Notes under the pieces: generated by a model
The model's input: only the letters and a program-made list of their open reading frames with translations
Database searches by the model: none
Told to the model about the DNA's origin: nothing
Shown: positions 1 to 8,999 of the stretch, one piece after another
Layout of the letters: every line of letters starts with the position of its first letter
Position numbering within the stretch: position 1 is the first letter of the stretch
NCBI RefSeq assembly: GCF_017592395.1
Contig: NZ_JAGFOU010000020.1
Location: 1-64,000, forward strand
DNA from: Actinomyces bowdenii
Lineage (GTDB): Bacteria > Actinomycetota > Actinomycetes > Actinomycetales > Actinomycetaceae
Direction of reading: 5' to 3'
DNA length: 64,000 bases
Program-made: the position numbers and the translations under genes

Positions 1-132
1 ACCAGCGAGACCGAACGCGAACAGGCCTACGACCAGTGGCTCCACCACTACAATCACCACCGACCCCACACAGGCATCGCAGGCCAAACCCCCTCACAAC
101 GCGTTCACAACCTCACGAGGAAGAACACCTAG
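1..132 (+). mobile_element. C-terminal fragment of an IS481/IS3-type transposase (integrase core)
   Basis: Reading frame 1 is open from the window edge to a TAG and gives 43 residues. They include the stretch YNHHRPHTGIAG followed by PSQR, which is the conserved tail of the DDE integrase core found in IS481 and IS3 transposases and phage-like integrases. The residues HRPH and the following Gly-rich turn fit IS481 best. Only the end of the gene is in the window, so intactness cannot be judged. The insertion sequence probably ends shortly after the stop: the bases up to position 168 finish in ACA, which is the usual terminus of IS481 elements, but the other end is outside the window and cannot be compared. 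Confidence 0.8.
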
Positions 133-760
133 CAGAGGGAGCCGGAGCCGTCATTGTCGTTATCCACAGACTCTGCGGCAGCTTGTGGGCATCCCCGTGA
201 ACATCCCCCGCAGAAGGCGGGCGACAGCCCGGCCTCTCGGGGCGGGGCACAGGTGCGGGCGGTCACGGGGGAGCCTCGCGAGCACCCTCCCGGGCGCCTT
301 GCCCACCGCTCATCGCGATAAGGCGATGATCGGGAGCGCATGCGCGATTCGCGCGGAAACATGCGAGAAAGGGCACATGCTGCGCGGAGGCTCCCGGGCC
401 GGGGGAGCGATGCGGGACGCAGCCCTGAGCACCGGTGGGCGGGTCGCCGGATCACATTCGGGCGTATGTTCACAAGGGGAGGGGCGTGATGCCGCGACTC
501 CACACTCAGGTGCACAGCCCTGTGGATAGATCCTGTGGATAACTTCGGGGCGCGTCGCGCGGCGGCCGGAACGGCTGAGTATCGCTCAAAAGCCTTCTGA
601 GGGAGGTGGGTGAGATTCCCGTGGGAAGACCCCTGGAATCCTGGGAGAATGCAGGGAGTGGGGTTCGGGGTGCAACCATTCCCGGCGGCCCGGCGCCCCA
701 CGGGCATGCCGTAGCCCACCCCCGGTGAGGCGATCCCCCCGACCGGCGCTCCTCGACCGC
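133..760. other. Gene-poor interval between the transposase tail and the minus-strand glycosyltransferase
   Basis: This stretch lies at the 3' ends of two convergent genes, so no promoter is expected. The open frames crossing it on either strand have no recognisable motif, are rich in Arg, Pro and Cys, and look like high-GC noise. What it does hold are three words matching or nearly matching the DnaA box, at 160-168, 521-529 and 534-542. I see nothing else in it that I can support. Confidence 0.6.
521..542. promoter_or_regulatory. Pair of DnaA-box-like words
   Basis: TGTGGATAG and TGTGGATAA lie 13 bp apart start to start. The second is the exact reverse complement of the canonical box TTATCCACA, and the first differs at one base. 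A third exact copy, TTATCCACA, is at 160-168. Neither dnaA nor dnaN is nearby, so this is not a standard oriC. The copy at 160 may instead be the terminal repeat of the insertion sequence that ends there. Function is unknown. Confidence 0.35.
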
Positions 761-2182
761 CTAGCCGACCAGGCGCGCCAGCACCTCCAGGAGGTCGAGC
801 ATATGGCGGTTGGGCAGAAACTCCCTGCGCACGGACTCATGGGCCGCGGCTCCCATCTCAGCGGCCCGCTCCGGGAACAGCAGCAGGTCGGCCACCGCCT
901 GGGCCCAGGCGGTGGCGTCAGTGGGATCGACGAGAACGCCGTCGACGCCGTCCTCGATCTGATCGCGGATGCCGCCCACGGCGGAGGCCACCACGGGGGC
1001 CTTCTTCCACATCGCCTCGGCGACCGTCAGGCCGAAGGCCTCCACCAGTGAGCGCTGCGTGACCACCGAGGAGACCCGCTGCACCGCATTGACCACGGTG
1101 GCGTTGACCTCCCGGTCCTCCATGCTCACCGCCGCCACATGCACCCGCTGCGCCACCGACTCCGGCAGCAGGGAGCAGCGCTCGACGATCTCCGAGAGCA
1201 CCCGGGCCGAGCCCGCATCCTGGTCGGTATCCGGGCGCGGCCCCACCAGGAGCAGGTGGGCGTCCCCGGGAAGGGCGGCGATGCCCTCGGCGAAGGCCTC
1301 CACCAGCTCCAGGCCGCCCTTGAGGCGGTCCCAGCGGTTGACCTGGGTGATGGCCCGGCTCCCCAGGGGCACTGGTGCGCCCCAGGCCATGGGCGGGCCC
1401 TCCAGGCCCCGGAAGGCGTCGGCCCGCCCGTCATGGCGCATGAAGGGCACCGCGGCGAAGGGCGGCTCCCCGGCGAAGATCCCCGCGAGACGGGCCACCG
1501 ACCAGGCCTCATCCAGGTCCAGGACCCGGTTCTTCGGGGAGTCGGCGTCGATCGAGGGCGCCAGGATCGCGCAGCGCTCCTCCTCGATGTAGGGGGGCCG
1601 GTACTCGGGGCGCGAGACCACTGTGAGGTCGACGTCCTCCAGGTAGCGGTCCAGGAAGGCCCAGGCGTGGGCCGCGGCCTCCCCGGCCTCCTCGGTCCCC
1701 GCGTGGCAGCGCCAGACCACCGAGGCCCCCGTGGCCTTGACGGCCCGGGCCAGGCCCGCGGTGGGCGGGTCGTGGAGGATGACGATGTCGTCGGGGCGGA
1801 TCTCCTCGATGATGTTGTCCGCATTGGAGGCCAGGACGTGCTCGTAGATGTCCCGCTGCTTCTCGCTCAGCTTGCCGCCGTCGCCCCTGTCCCCGTGGAT
1901 GCCCGCATGCAGGCGGTCGGCGATCCGGGTGAACTCCGCCGGCGCGTCGAGGGCCAGCCAGCGCGCCTCCAGGCCCAGCCCGCGCGCATAGCCCACCAGG
2001 GAGGCCACCGTCTCGGCCGGGCCGGCGCCCGCGGCGGCCGTGGGCGTGACGCTCCACACGGTGCGGCCCTCCAGCAGGGCCCGGGCGGCCTCTATGCCCG
2101 CATGGAGGCGGCGGATGGCGACCTCATCGAGATGGCTCTCGAGGTCCGAGAGGGGCAGCGGGGCGACGTCGATGTCTCTCAT
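761..2182 (-). CDS. treT: TreT-like GT4 glycosyltransferase (probable trehalose synthase)
   Basis: This is a 473-residue GT-B fold glycosyltransferase of family 4. The C-terminal donor-binding half has the expected E-x7-E block (VEAFGLTVAEAMWKKAPVVAS, about residue 375) and a GG-x-R-DQI segment after it. The N-terminal half contains IHDP-x-x-AGLA and WRCH, as seen in the trehalose glycosyltransferring synthase TreT, which joins an NDP-glucose donor to glucose to give trehalose. Substrate assignment comes from family resemblance only. The protein is cytosolic, with no signal peptide or membrane span. It stands alone, with no other trehalose gene beside it, and its start faces the purL promoter region across a gap that carries an 11-bp repeat array. 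Confidence 0.7.
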   Translation of the reverse strand: MRDIDVAPLPLSDLESHLDEVAIRRLHAGIEAARALLEGRTVWSVTPTAAAGAGPAETVASLVGYARGLGLEARWLALDAPAEFTRIADRLHAGIHGDRGDGGKLSEKQRDIYEHVLASNADNIIEEIRPDDIVILHDPPTAGLARAVKATGASVVWRCHAGTEEAGEAAAHAWAFLDRYLEDVDLTVVSRPEYRPPYIEEERCAILAPSIDADSPKNRVLDLDEAWSVARLAGIFAGEPPFAAVPFMRHDGRADAFRGLEGPPMAWGAPVPLGSRAITQVNRWDRLKGGLELVEAFAEGIAALPGDAHLLLVGPRPDTDQDAGSARVLSEIVERCSLLPESVAQRVHVAAVSMEDREVNATVVNAVQRVSSVVTQRSLVEAFGLTVAEAMWKKAPVVASAVGGIRDQIEDGVDGVLVDPTDATAWAQAVADLLLFPERAAEMGAAAHESVRREFLPNRHMLDLLEVLARLVG

Positions 2183-2233
2183 GCTCCGATCTTGCCCCTA
2201 AATCGTGTGAGGCGCAGCACTTGGGCCTGGCGT

Positions 2234-2288
2234 GCCGTGGATATGCCGTGGATATGCCGTGGATGCGCCGTGGGCCTGCCGTGGAGCG
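2234..2288. repeat. Five tandem 11-bp repeats upstream of purL
   Basis: Five consecutive units begin GCCGTGG and then vary: the first two are GCCGTGGATAT, followed by endings ATGC, GCCT and AGCG. The 11-bp period matches one helical turn, so the same DNA face repeats five times. The array sits between the divergent glycosyltransferase and purL starts, about 120 bp before purL, where a regulator binding cooperatively would fit. No known motif is recognised. Confidence 0.7.
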
Positions 2289-2407
2289 GTGCCCGGGACC
2301 CGCTCGGGACCCTCCCCGTCCGGCGGGCCGCCGGTCCGATACGCTTCCCCTGGCCGCAGTGCCACCCGTCGCACCTGACCGCATCCCCCTGACACCCAGG
2401 AGCACCC

Positions 2408-4771
2408 ATGGCGCCTGAGCCGCACGCCCCCGCACCGCACTCCGACACCGTCCAGGACGCCGCCGCCACCCCGGACCAGGAGATGCCCTGGGCCGAGCTC
2501 GGCCTCAAGGCCGAGGAGTACGAGTCCATCCGCACCCTGCTGGGCCGCCGCCCCACCAATGCCGAGCTGGCCATGTACTCGGTCATGTGGTCCGAGCACT
2601 GCTCCTACAAGTCCTCCAAGATCCACCTGCGCCAGTTCGGGGACAAGACCACCGAGCAGATGCGCGCCCACCTCCTGGTGGGCATGGGGCAGAACGCCGG
2701 GGTGGTGGACATCGGCCAGGGATGGGCGGTCACCTACAAGGTCGAGTCGCACAACCACCCCAGCTTCGTCGAGCCCTACCAGGGCGCGGCCACCGGTGTG
2801 GGCGGGATCGTGCGCGACATCATCTCCATGGGCGCCCGGCCCGTGGCCGTCATGGACCAGCTGCGCTTCGGCGCCGTCGACCACCCCGACACCGCGCGCG
2901 TCGTCCACGGCGTCGTGGCCGGGGTCGGCACCTACGGCAACAGCCTGGGCCTGCCCAATATCGGCGGGGAGACCGAGTTCGACCCCTCCTACCAGGACAA
3001 CCCCCTGGTCAACGCCCTGTGCGTGGGCGTGCTGCGCCACGAGGACATCCACCTGGCCAACGCCTCGGGGCAGGGCAACAAGGTGGTGCTCTTCGGGGCG
3101 CGCACCGGCGGGGACGGCATCGGCGGCGCCTCCATCCTGGCCAGCGAGTCCTTCGAGGACGGCATGCCGGCCAAGCGCCCCTCGGTGCAGGTGGGCGACC
3201 CCTTCATGGAGAAGGTCCTCATCGAGTGCTGCCTGGACCTGTTCGGCGCGGGCCTGGTCCTGGGCATCCAGGACCTGGGGGCCGCCGGCATCTCCTGCGC
3301 CACCTCCGAGCTGGCCTCCAACGGTGATGGCGGCATGCACGTGGACCTGGAGAGGGTCCTGCTGCGCGACCCCAGCCTCACCGCCGGCGAGATCCTCATG
3401 AGCGAGTCCCAGGAGCGCATGATGGCCGTCGTCGCCCCGGAGCGGCTGGAGGACTTCATGGCGGTCATCGATCGCTGGGACGTCGAGGCCTCGGTCATCG
3501 GCGAGGTCAACGGCTCGGGGCGCCTGACCATCGACCACTTCGGGGAGCGGATCGTGGACGTCGACCCGCGCACCGTGGCCCACGAGGGCCCCACCTACGA
3601 GCGCCCCTACGCCCGCCCCGCCTGGCAGGACGAGCTCAACGCCGACACCTCCGCGCGCCTGGAGCGCCCCGGCAGCGCCGCCGCGCTCGCCGAGCAGGTG
3701 CGCGCCGTGGTCACCGACCCCAACCAGGCCTCCACCGCCTGGATCACCGACCAGTACGACCGCTTCGTGCGCGGCAGCACCGCCCTGTCCCAGCCCGACG
3801 ACGCCGGGGTCATCCGCGTCGATGAGGCCAGTGGACTGGGCGTGGCCGTCTCCACCGACGCCAACGGCCGCTACACCAAGCTCGACCCCGCCACCGGCGC
3901 GGCTCAGGCCCTGGCCGAGTCCTACCGCAACGTGTGCACCGTGGGGGCGCGCCCCATAGCCGTCACCGACTGCCTCAACTTCGGCTCGCCGGAGGACCCC
4001 GACGCCATGTGGCAGCTGGTGGAGGCCATCACCGGGCTGGCCGATGCCTGCGCCGCCATGGGCGTGCCCGTCACCGGCGGCAACGTGTCCCTGTACAACT
4101 CCCACGGCAAGGACAAGGGCCGCATCGACTCCTCCATCAACCCCACCCCCGTGGTCGGGGTCCTGGGGGTGATGGACGACGTCAGCCGGGTGCGCCCCTC
4201 GGGCTGGCATGAGGAGGGCCTGGCCATCATGGCCCTGGGCGCCACCGCCGATGAGCTGGACGGCTCGGCCTGGGCCCGCGCCATCCACGGGCACCTGGGC
4301 GGCCTGCCCCCGCGGGTGGACCTGGAGGCGGAGATGGCCCTGGGCCGGGTCCTGCTCGCCCTCCACGGGGCGGACCTGCCCGACGGCGCCGGGCCCCTGG
4401 TGCGCGCCGCCCACGACTGCTCCTCGGGGGGACTCATCCAGACCCTCGTGGACTCCTGCCTGCGCTGCGGCGTGGGCGCCAGTGTGGACCTGACGGCGGT
4501 TGAGGGCGAGGGGATCGACGACTTCACGGCCCTGCTCTCGGAGTCCGGCGCGCGCGCCGTCGTGGCGGTGCCCGAGGCCGCGGTCGCGGTGGTCGTCGCG
4601 GCCGCCGAGGCCGAGGACGTCCCCGTGGCCCGCCTGGGCACCACCGGTGGGGACCTGCTCGTGGTCACCGGCGGCGACCTGCTGGCCGACGGGGGCGCGG
4701 GCCACCCCCTCATCCTGGACCTGGACGAGCTGCGCGAGGGCGTGGAGGGCGCGCTGCCGGCTCTGTTCTGA
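2408..4771 (+). CDS. purL: Phosphoribosylformylglycinamidine synthase subunit PurL
   Basis: PurL is the synthetase subunit of FGAM synthase, which converts FGAR, glutamine and ATP to FGAM in de novo purine synthesis. At 787 residues it is the small actinobacterial/Bacillus form that works with separate PurQ and PurS, neither of which is in the window. Visible landmarks are [11 protein letters not shown] near residue 60, the nucleotide-binding stretch [13 protein letters not shown] near 113, GGETEFD near 190, and the second-half glycine-rich turn [10 protein letters not shown] near 555. An AGGAG lies 6 nt before the ATG. The long N-terminal Pro/Ala stretch before PWAELGL is a usual extension. 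A possible -10 word TACGCT lies near 2339. A 34-bp palindrome follows the stop codon. Confidence 0.97.
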   Translation: MAPEPHAPAPHSDTVQDAAATPDQEMPWAELGLKAEEYESIRTLLGRRPTNAELAMYSVMWSEHCSYKSSKIHLRQFGDKTTEQMRAHLLVGMGQNAGVVDIGQGWAVTYKVESHNHPSFVEPYQGAATGVGGIVRDIISMGARPVAVMDQLRFGAVDHPDTARVVHGVVAGVGTYGNSLGLPNIGGETEFDPSYQDNPLVNALCVGVLRHEDIHLANASGQGNKVVLFGARTGGDGIGGASILASESFEDGMPAKRPSVQVGDPFMEKVLIECCLDLFGAGLVLGIQDLGAAGISCATSELASNGDGGMHVDLERVLLRDPSLTAGEILMSESQERMMAVVAPERLEDFMAVIDRWDVEASVIGEVNGSGRLTIDHFGERIVDVDPRTVAHEGPTYERPYARPAWQDELNADTSARLERPGSAAALAEQVRAVVTDPNQASTAWITDQYDRFVRGSTALSQPDDAGVIRVDEASGLGVAVSTDANGRYTKLDPATGAAQALAESYRNVCTVGARPIAVTDCLNFGSPEDPDAMWQLVEAITGLADACAAMGVPVTGGNVSLYNSHGKDKGRIDSSINPTPVVGVLGVMDDVSRVRPSGWHEEGLAIMALGATADELDGSAWARAIHGHLGGLPPRVDLEAEMALGRVLLALHGADLPDGAGPLVRAAHDCSSGGLIQTLVDSCLRCGVGASVDLTAVEGEGIDDFTALLSESGARAVVAVPEAAVAVVVAAAEAEDVPVARLGTTGGDLLVVTGGDLLADGGAGHPLILDLDELREGVEGALPALF

Positions 4772-4775
4772 CCGG

Positions 4776-4809
4776 CCCGCCGGCACGGTGCCGGCACCGT
4801 GCCGGCGGG
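4776..4809. terminator. Perfect 34-bp palindrome after purL
   Basis: The sequence reads identically on both strands across 34 bp, centred on GTGCCGGCAC, and starts 4 bp after the purL stop codon. It can form a 15-17 bp GC-rich stem. There is no T-tract, so it resembles the T-less hairpin terminators common in high-GC actinobacteria. Confidence 0.65.
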
Positions 4810-4977
4810 GCCCGGCGAGGGCCCTCATGATCACAGCCGCATCACGGAGCGGGGGGCCGAGGGCCCGGCTGACTAACGTACCGCCTCCGGGACGGTCACG
4901 CGTGGATAACGGCGGTCGGTGCTCGCGATGGGCGGAAGATCCAGCGGACACCAAGGCGTTCTCCATAGACTTCGAGC

Positions 4978-7900
4978 ATGACTGCGCCATCAGAGACCTC
5001 CGAGACGATCGACCCGCGCCGGGTGTCCCTCTATGCAGGCCACTTCGATGCCCTGTGGGGGCTCGCCTGGAGCCCGGACGGCACGCGGATCCTCTCCGGG
5101 TCCCATGACGGCACCGCCCGCGTGTGGGATGCGGCCAGCGGCGGCGAGCTCTTCGCCCTCACCGGCCGCGGAGGCTCGGTCAACGCCGCGGCCTGGAGCC
5201 CCGATGGCAGGCGCCTGGCCACCACCTCGGAGGAGCACACCGCCCGCATCTGGGACGCGGACACCGGTGAGGACCTCCTCCTGCTGGACCTGGGCGGGCG
5301 GGCCATCGGCGGCGCGGTGGCCTGGAGCCCGGACTCCACCCGCCTCATCACGCGCATGGAGGACGACGCCGCCCGCATCTGGGATGCCGCCACCGGCGAG
5401 ACCGTGCGCACCCTGGTCGGCCACGCCGACAATGTCACGGCCGTGGCCTGGAGCCCGGACCGCACCCGCGTGGCCACCGCCTCCGACGACGGCACCGCCC
5501 GCATCTGGGACGTCACCACCGGCACCGAGCTGCTCCATGTGGGCCCCATCCCGGTCCAGGACACCGCCCAGGGCGAGGACGGCGCGGTCGAGCCCATGAC
5601 CGGCCTGGCCTGGAGCCCGGACTCCACCCGCATCATCACCGCCTCCGACGAGTCCATGCCCCGGGTGTGGGATGCGGCCACCGGCGCCCACCTGATGACC
5701 CTCAGCGGCGAGTACTGGGTGAGCACCGTGGCCTGGAGCCCGGACTCCACCCGCATCATCACCGACGACCTGGGCGACTCCTCGGCCCATGTGTGGGATG
5801 CCAGCACCGGGGTGGAGCTGATGACCCTGGTGGGGCACGGCAAGTGGGCCTGCTCCCTGGCCTGGAGCCCGGACTCCACCCGCGTGGCCACCGGCTCCCA
5901 CGACCACACCGTGCGCATCTGGGACCCGGTCACCGGCGAGTGCGTCAAGGTGCTGGGGCCGGGCAACAGCGTGGACGCCGTGGCCTGGAGCCCCGAGGGC
6001 AGCCGGGTCGTCGTGGGCGCCAAGATCGGCGGGACCCGCGTGTGGGACCTGGCCTCGGGCGAGCCCGTGCTGACCGTCGACGTCCAGGACACCGAGCTGT
6101 CCAGCTTCGGCTGGAGCCCCGACGGCAGCCGCTTGGCCGCGGACTCCTACTTCTCGCGCGGCGTGTCCGTGCTCAACGCCAGCACCGGGGAGGGGATCCT
6201 GTCGCTGACGGCGGGCCTCGATGAGGTCAACGCCTTCGCCTGGAGCCCGGAGGGCCGGCGCCTGCTCACCGGCGTGGGCGGCTCGATGGCGGTCATCTGG
6301 GATGCCGACCGCGGCACCGCCCTGCTGGAGCTGGAGGGCCACTCCGACATCGTCACCTCGGTGGCCTGGAGCCCCAATGGCGCGCGGGCCCTGACCGGCT
6401 CCCAGGACGGCAGCGCCCGCATCTGGGACACCGCCACCGGCAAGGTGGTGCGCACCTTCACCCACGACTGGGTGCGCGAGGTCGCCTGGACCCGGGGCGG
6501 CCCCCGGGTGGTCACCGGCAGCGCCGACGGCGATGGGCACGTGTGGGATGCCATCACCGGCGGGGAGCTGGTCAGGCTCGCGGGCCAGGGCGCCATGGTG
6601 CGCTCCTTCGCCTGGAGCCCGGATGGCCAGCGCGTCCTGGCCGGCTTCGACGACGGCGTGGCGCGGGTGTGGGACGAGGTCTCCGGCAAGGTCGTGCTCA
6701 CCCTGGCCGGCCACCGCTTCGGGGTGACCGCCGCGCAGTGGAGCCCGGATGGCGCGCGCATCATCACCGGCTCCGAGGACGCCACGGTGCGGCTGTGGGA
6801 CGCCGGGACCGGCGAGATGACCGGCCCCTTCTTCTGCTTCCTGCCCGACGGCGAGGTCGCGGTGCTCGACGCCCCCACCCTGGGGCTGCGCGCGGGCTCC
6901 GAGCGGGTCTGGGACTTCCTGGCCCGCCCCGAGGTCCTGGAGGGCCGCCTGACCCGCGTGCTCATGACACCGCGGCGGGCCGAGCCGCTGCCCCTCCAGG
7001 CCGCAGGGGAGGAGGACCGGACGGCCGGTGCTGCGGCCGGTGCGCCCGGGGAGGAGGCCGAGGGCTCCCGCGCCCCCGGCGGCGAGCCGTCCCCTGAGGC
7101 GCTGGACGGCGCCCACCGCGCGGAGCACGGGAGGCACGCGCTGCCGGCCCGGGAGGAGGCCGTGAGCCGTCCCGAGTCGGCGGCCTGGTCCGCTGAGCCG
7201 GCCCCCCAGGCCGACGGGCCCGAGCCGGGCTCGCAGGCCGAGGCGCTTGAGGGCGCCGAGCGCACTGAGGGCCCCGCGCCCGACCTGTCCCTGGTGGCCG
7301 ATGACTCCAGCGGTCATGGCGCCGCCCCCAGCCCGTGGGACATCCTGCCCGCGGTGGATGCCGACAGCCCCGAGGGGGCGCCGATGCCCGATCTCGCCCT
7401 GCTCTCCGGGGACGCCCATGTCTCGGCCCCCGTGGGGCAGCCGCGCCGCGGCGCCCATGCCGCCGAGGCCCCGGCCGAGCCGCCGGAGCAGCCGGGGCAG
7501 GCCCCCGCCGAGAGCGTGCGGCCCGCCGGGCCCGAGGCCCCTGGAGCCGCCGACGCCCCCGGCACGGCTGCCGTCGCCTCCGGGGCGGAGCCGGCCGCGG
7601 CTGCCCAGGGCCAGGCGCCGTCCGACCAGTCCCGGGCACTGGTCGAGGGGCGGGAGGGAGAGCGGTCCGAGCCCGACGCCGGCCCTGCCGCCGTCCCGGT
7701 GCCGCAGGACGAGGCCGCGCCCGAGCCCTGGGGGGACCCCGGGCTGCGGCGTCGGATCTACACCGAGGTGGAGGAGTTCGTCTCGGCCATTGCGCGGCGC
7801 GACCTCAACGAGCTGGCCAGCCGCTACGGGATCTCGGGCGATTCGCTCTCCGCCCTGGAGGAGCAGATCGACCGCTTCCCCGTGCCCGCCTCCGAGCTGA

Positions 7901-8094
7901 GCCTCTACCCGATCCAGAGGGCGGATGAGTACGCCGACGGCCGCCACCGCCTGACCCTCAGCGAGCTGCCCGACAGCGGGGTCCTCATCGAGAGCGAGGT
8001 CTGGCGCGAGGGCACCTATGCCGGGGGCCTGCTCGTGGCTCACTGGAACCCGATGGGCATCTACCCCTTCGACTTCCGCAGCTTCCGCTTCTGA
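4978..8094 (+). CDS. Large WD40-repeat protein with two predicted propellers and an unknown C-terminal domain
   Basis: Residues about 15-640 consist of 14 WD40-type repeats of about 43 residues, each with WSPD followed by a terminal WD (for example VWDAASG, IWDADTG, LWDAGTG). The ninth has lost the WD (VLNAS). Fourteen repeats would make two seven-bladed propellers. Residues about 680-915 are a low-complexity Ala/Pro/Glu linker. The last 120 residues form a compact unknown domain that begins near EPWGDPG and ends in FDFRSFRF. There is no kinase, caspase or NACHT domain, signal peptide or membrane segment, so a cytosolic scaffold is the best guess. TAGACT at 4966-4971 followed by 6 nt to the ATG suggests a leaderless transcript. 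Confidence 0.85.
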   Translation: MTAPSETSETIDPRRVSLYAGHFDALWGLAWSPDGTRILSGSHDGTARVWDAASGGELFALTGRGGSVNAAAWSPDGRRLATTSEEHTARIWDADTGEDLLLLDLGGRAIGGAVAWSPDSTRLITRMEDDAARIWDAATGETVRTLVGHADNVTAVAWSPDRTRVATASDDGTARIWDVTTGTELLHVGPIPVQDTAQGEDGAVEPMTGLAWSPDSTRIITASDESMPRVWDAATGAHLMTLSGEYWVSTVAWSPDSTRIITDDLGDSSAHVWDASTGVELMTLVGHGKWACSLAWSPDSTRVATGSHDHTVRIWDPVTGECVKVLGPGNSVDAVAWSPEGSRVVVGAKIGGTRVWDLASGEPVLTVDVQDTELSSFGWSPDGSRLAADSYFSRGVSVLNASTGEGILSLTAGLDEVNAFAWSPEGRRLLTGVGGSMAVIWDADRGTALLELEGHSDIVTSVAWSPNGARALTGSQDGSARIWDTATGKVVRTFTHDWVREVAWTRGGPRVVTGSADGDGHVWDAITGGELVRLAGQGAMVRSFAWSPDGQRVLAGFDDGVARVWDEVSGKVVLTLAGHRFGVTAAQWSPDGARIITGSEDATVRLWDAGTGEMTGPFFCFLPDGEVAVLDAPTLGLRAGSERVWDFLARPEVLEGRLTRVLMTPRRAEPLPLQAAGEEDRTAGAAAGAPGEEAEGSRAPGGEPSPEALDGAHRAEHGRHALPAREEAVSRPESAAWSAEPAPQADGPEPGSQAEALEGAERTEGPAPDLSLVADDSSGHGAAPSPWDILPAVDADSPEGAPMPDLALLSGDAHVSAPVGQPRRGAHAAEAPAEPPEQPGQAPAESVRPAGPEAPGAADAPGTAAVASGAEPAAAAQGQAPSDQSRALVEGREGERSEPDAGPAAVPVPQDEAAPEPWGDPGLRRRIYTEVEEFVSAIARRDLNELASRYGISGDSLSALEEQIDRFPVPASELSLYPIQRADEYADGRHRLTLSELPDSGVLIESEVWREGTYAGGLLVAHWNPMGIYPFDFRSFRF

Positions 8095-8226
8095 GGCGGG
8101 GGCCCGGCCGGGCGGCGCTCGAACGGGTGCGGGGCGCGGCCGGCCACCGGCGGATTCTCCCTGGGACGTACGTCGGCGGGAAGGTGCATAGACTCTGCCA
8201 GGTACCACCTGCCGAGAGGAGCACCC

Positions 8227-8955
8227 GTGACGACCACCCACTACCCGCTCAAGGCTCGGGCGGCCGCCTGGGCGGTGCACTGCCTGACCATGTCCGGGCT
8301 GGTCTGGGCCTCCTTGGCCACCCTGGCCGCGATCCACCAGGAGATCACCTGGATGTGGGTGTGGCTGCTGGTGGCACTCGTCGTGGACGGCGTGGATGGC
8401 ACCCTGGCCCGGCGCACCCGCGTCGCCGAGATCATCCCCTGGTTCGACGGCGTCATCGTGGACATCGTCGTGGACTACCTCACCTGGACCTTCATCCCGG
8501 CGCTCTTCATGTACCTGTACCTGCCCATGGGCGCCGGACCGGTCAAGGCGCTCATGCTCATCCTCATCCTGAGCTCCTCCATGTTCTGCTACGCCAACAA
8601 GAACTGGAAGTCCACCGACTACTACTTCGTGGGCTTCCCGGCGGCCTGGAACATCGTGGCCCTCATGTTCTACGTCCTGGGCACGCCCGCCTGGGTCAAC
8701 GTGCCGGTGACCATCATCCTGGCGATCCTGACCCTGGTGCCCACCCACTACGTGCATCCCGCGCGGGTCAAGCGGTTCCGCGCCCTCAACATCGCCTCGG
8801 CGGGGGTGTGGCTGGTGGCCAGCAGCTGGCTGGTGGCGATCCACCCCTCCCGCCCCCTGCCCCTGGTGGCAGGGGTGGTCATCGCCGGGGGCTGGTTCAT
8901 GCTCGTCGGCGTCCTGCGCTCGATCCGCGGGGTCGACGAGGCCGCTCGCGCCTGA
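8227..8955 (+). CDS. pcs: Phosphatidylcholine synthase (CDP-alcohol phosphatidyltransferase family)
   Basis: This is a 242-residue integral membrane enzyme with about seven hydrophobic segments. It carries the CDP-alcohol phosphotransferase signature spread over residues about 55-90: DGTLARR, then a glycine and two aspartates in FDGVIVDIVVD. The following DYLTWTFIPA closely matches the version found in phosphatidylcholine synthase, and the wider spacing between AR and G is also a Pcs trait. The known reaction is CDP-diacylglycerol plus choline to phosphatidylcholine plus CMP. The start is GTG with GAGAGGAG 5 nt upstream, and a TAGACT -10 word lies at 8189-8194. It is a single gene, followed by a gene on the opposite strand. 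Phosphatidylserine synthase is the main alternative. Confidence 0.82.
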   Translation: MTTTHYPLKARAAAWAVHCLTMSGLVWASLATLAAIHQEITWMWVWLLVALVVDGVDGTLARRTRVAEIIPWFDGVIVDIVVDYLTWTFIPALFMYLYLPMGAGPVKALMLILILSSSMFCYANKNWKSTDYYFVGFPAAWNIVALMFYVLGTPAWVNVPVTIILAILTLVPTHYVHPARVKRFRALNIASAGVWLVASSWLVAIHPSRPLPLVAGVVIAGGWFMLVGVLRSIRGVDEAARA

Positions 8956-8999
8956 CTGCGGCGCCCTGCCGCGGCCGGGCGCCATCGCGCACGGGGCGA

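Noticed and set aside
521-542. Chromosomal replication origin
   Set aside because: Only two or three boxes, no AT-rich unwinding element and no dnaA, dnaN or recF nearby.
129-719. 196-residue minus-strand open frame near the insertion sequence
   Set aside because: Arg/Pro/Cys-rich, no motif, no ribosome binding site, and it overlaps the DnaA-like words; composition is that of noise.
2289-2407. Purine riboswitch or other known leader upstream of purL
   Set aside because: No conserved riboswitch core could be recognised; the leader is short and GC-rich.
2198-4990. 930-residue minus-strand open frame opposite purL
   Set aside because: It is antisense to a clear purL, consists of Gly/Ala/Val/His-rich noise and has no motif; such frames are expected at this GC content.
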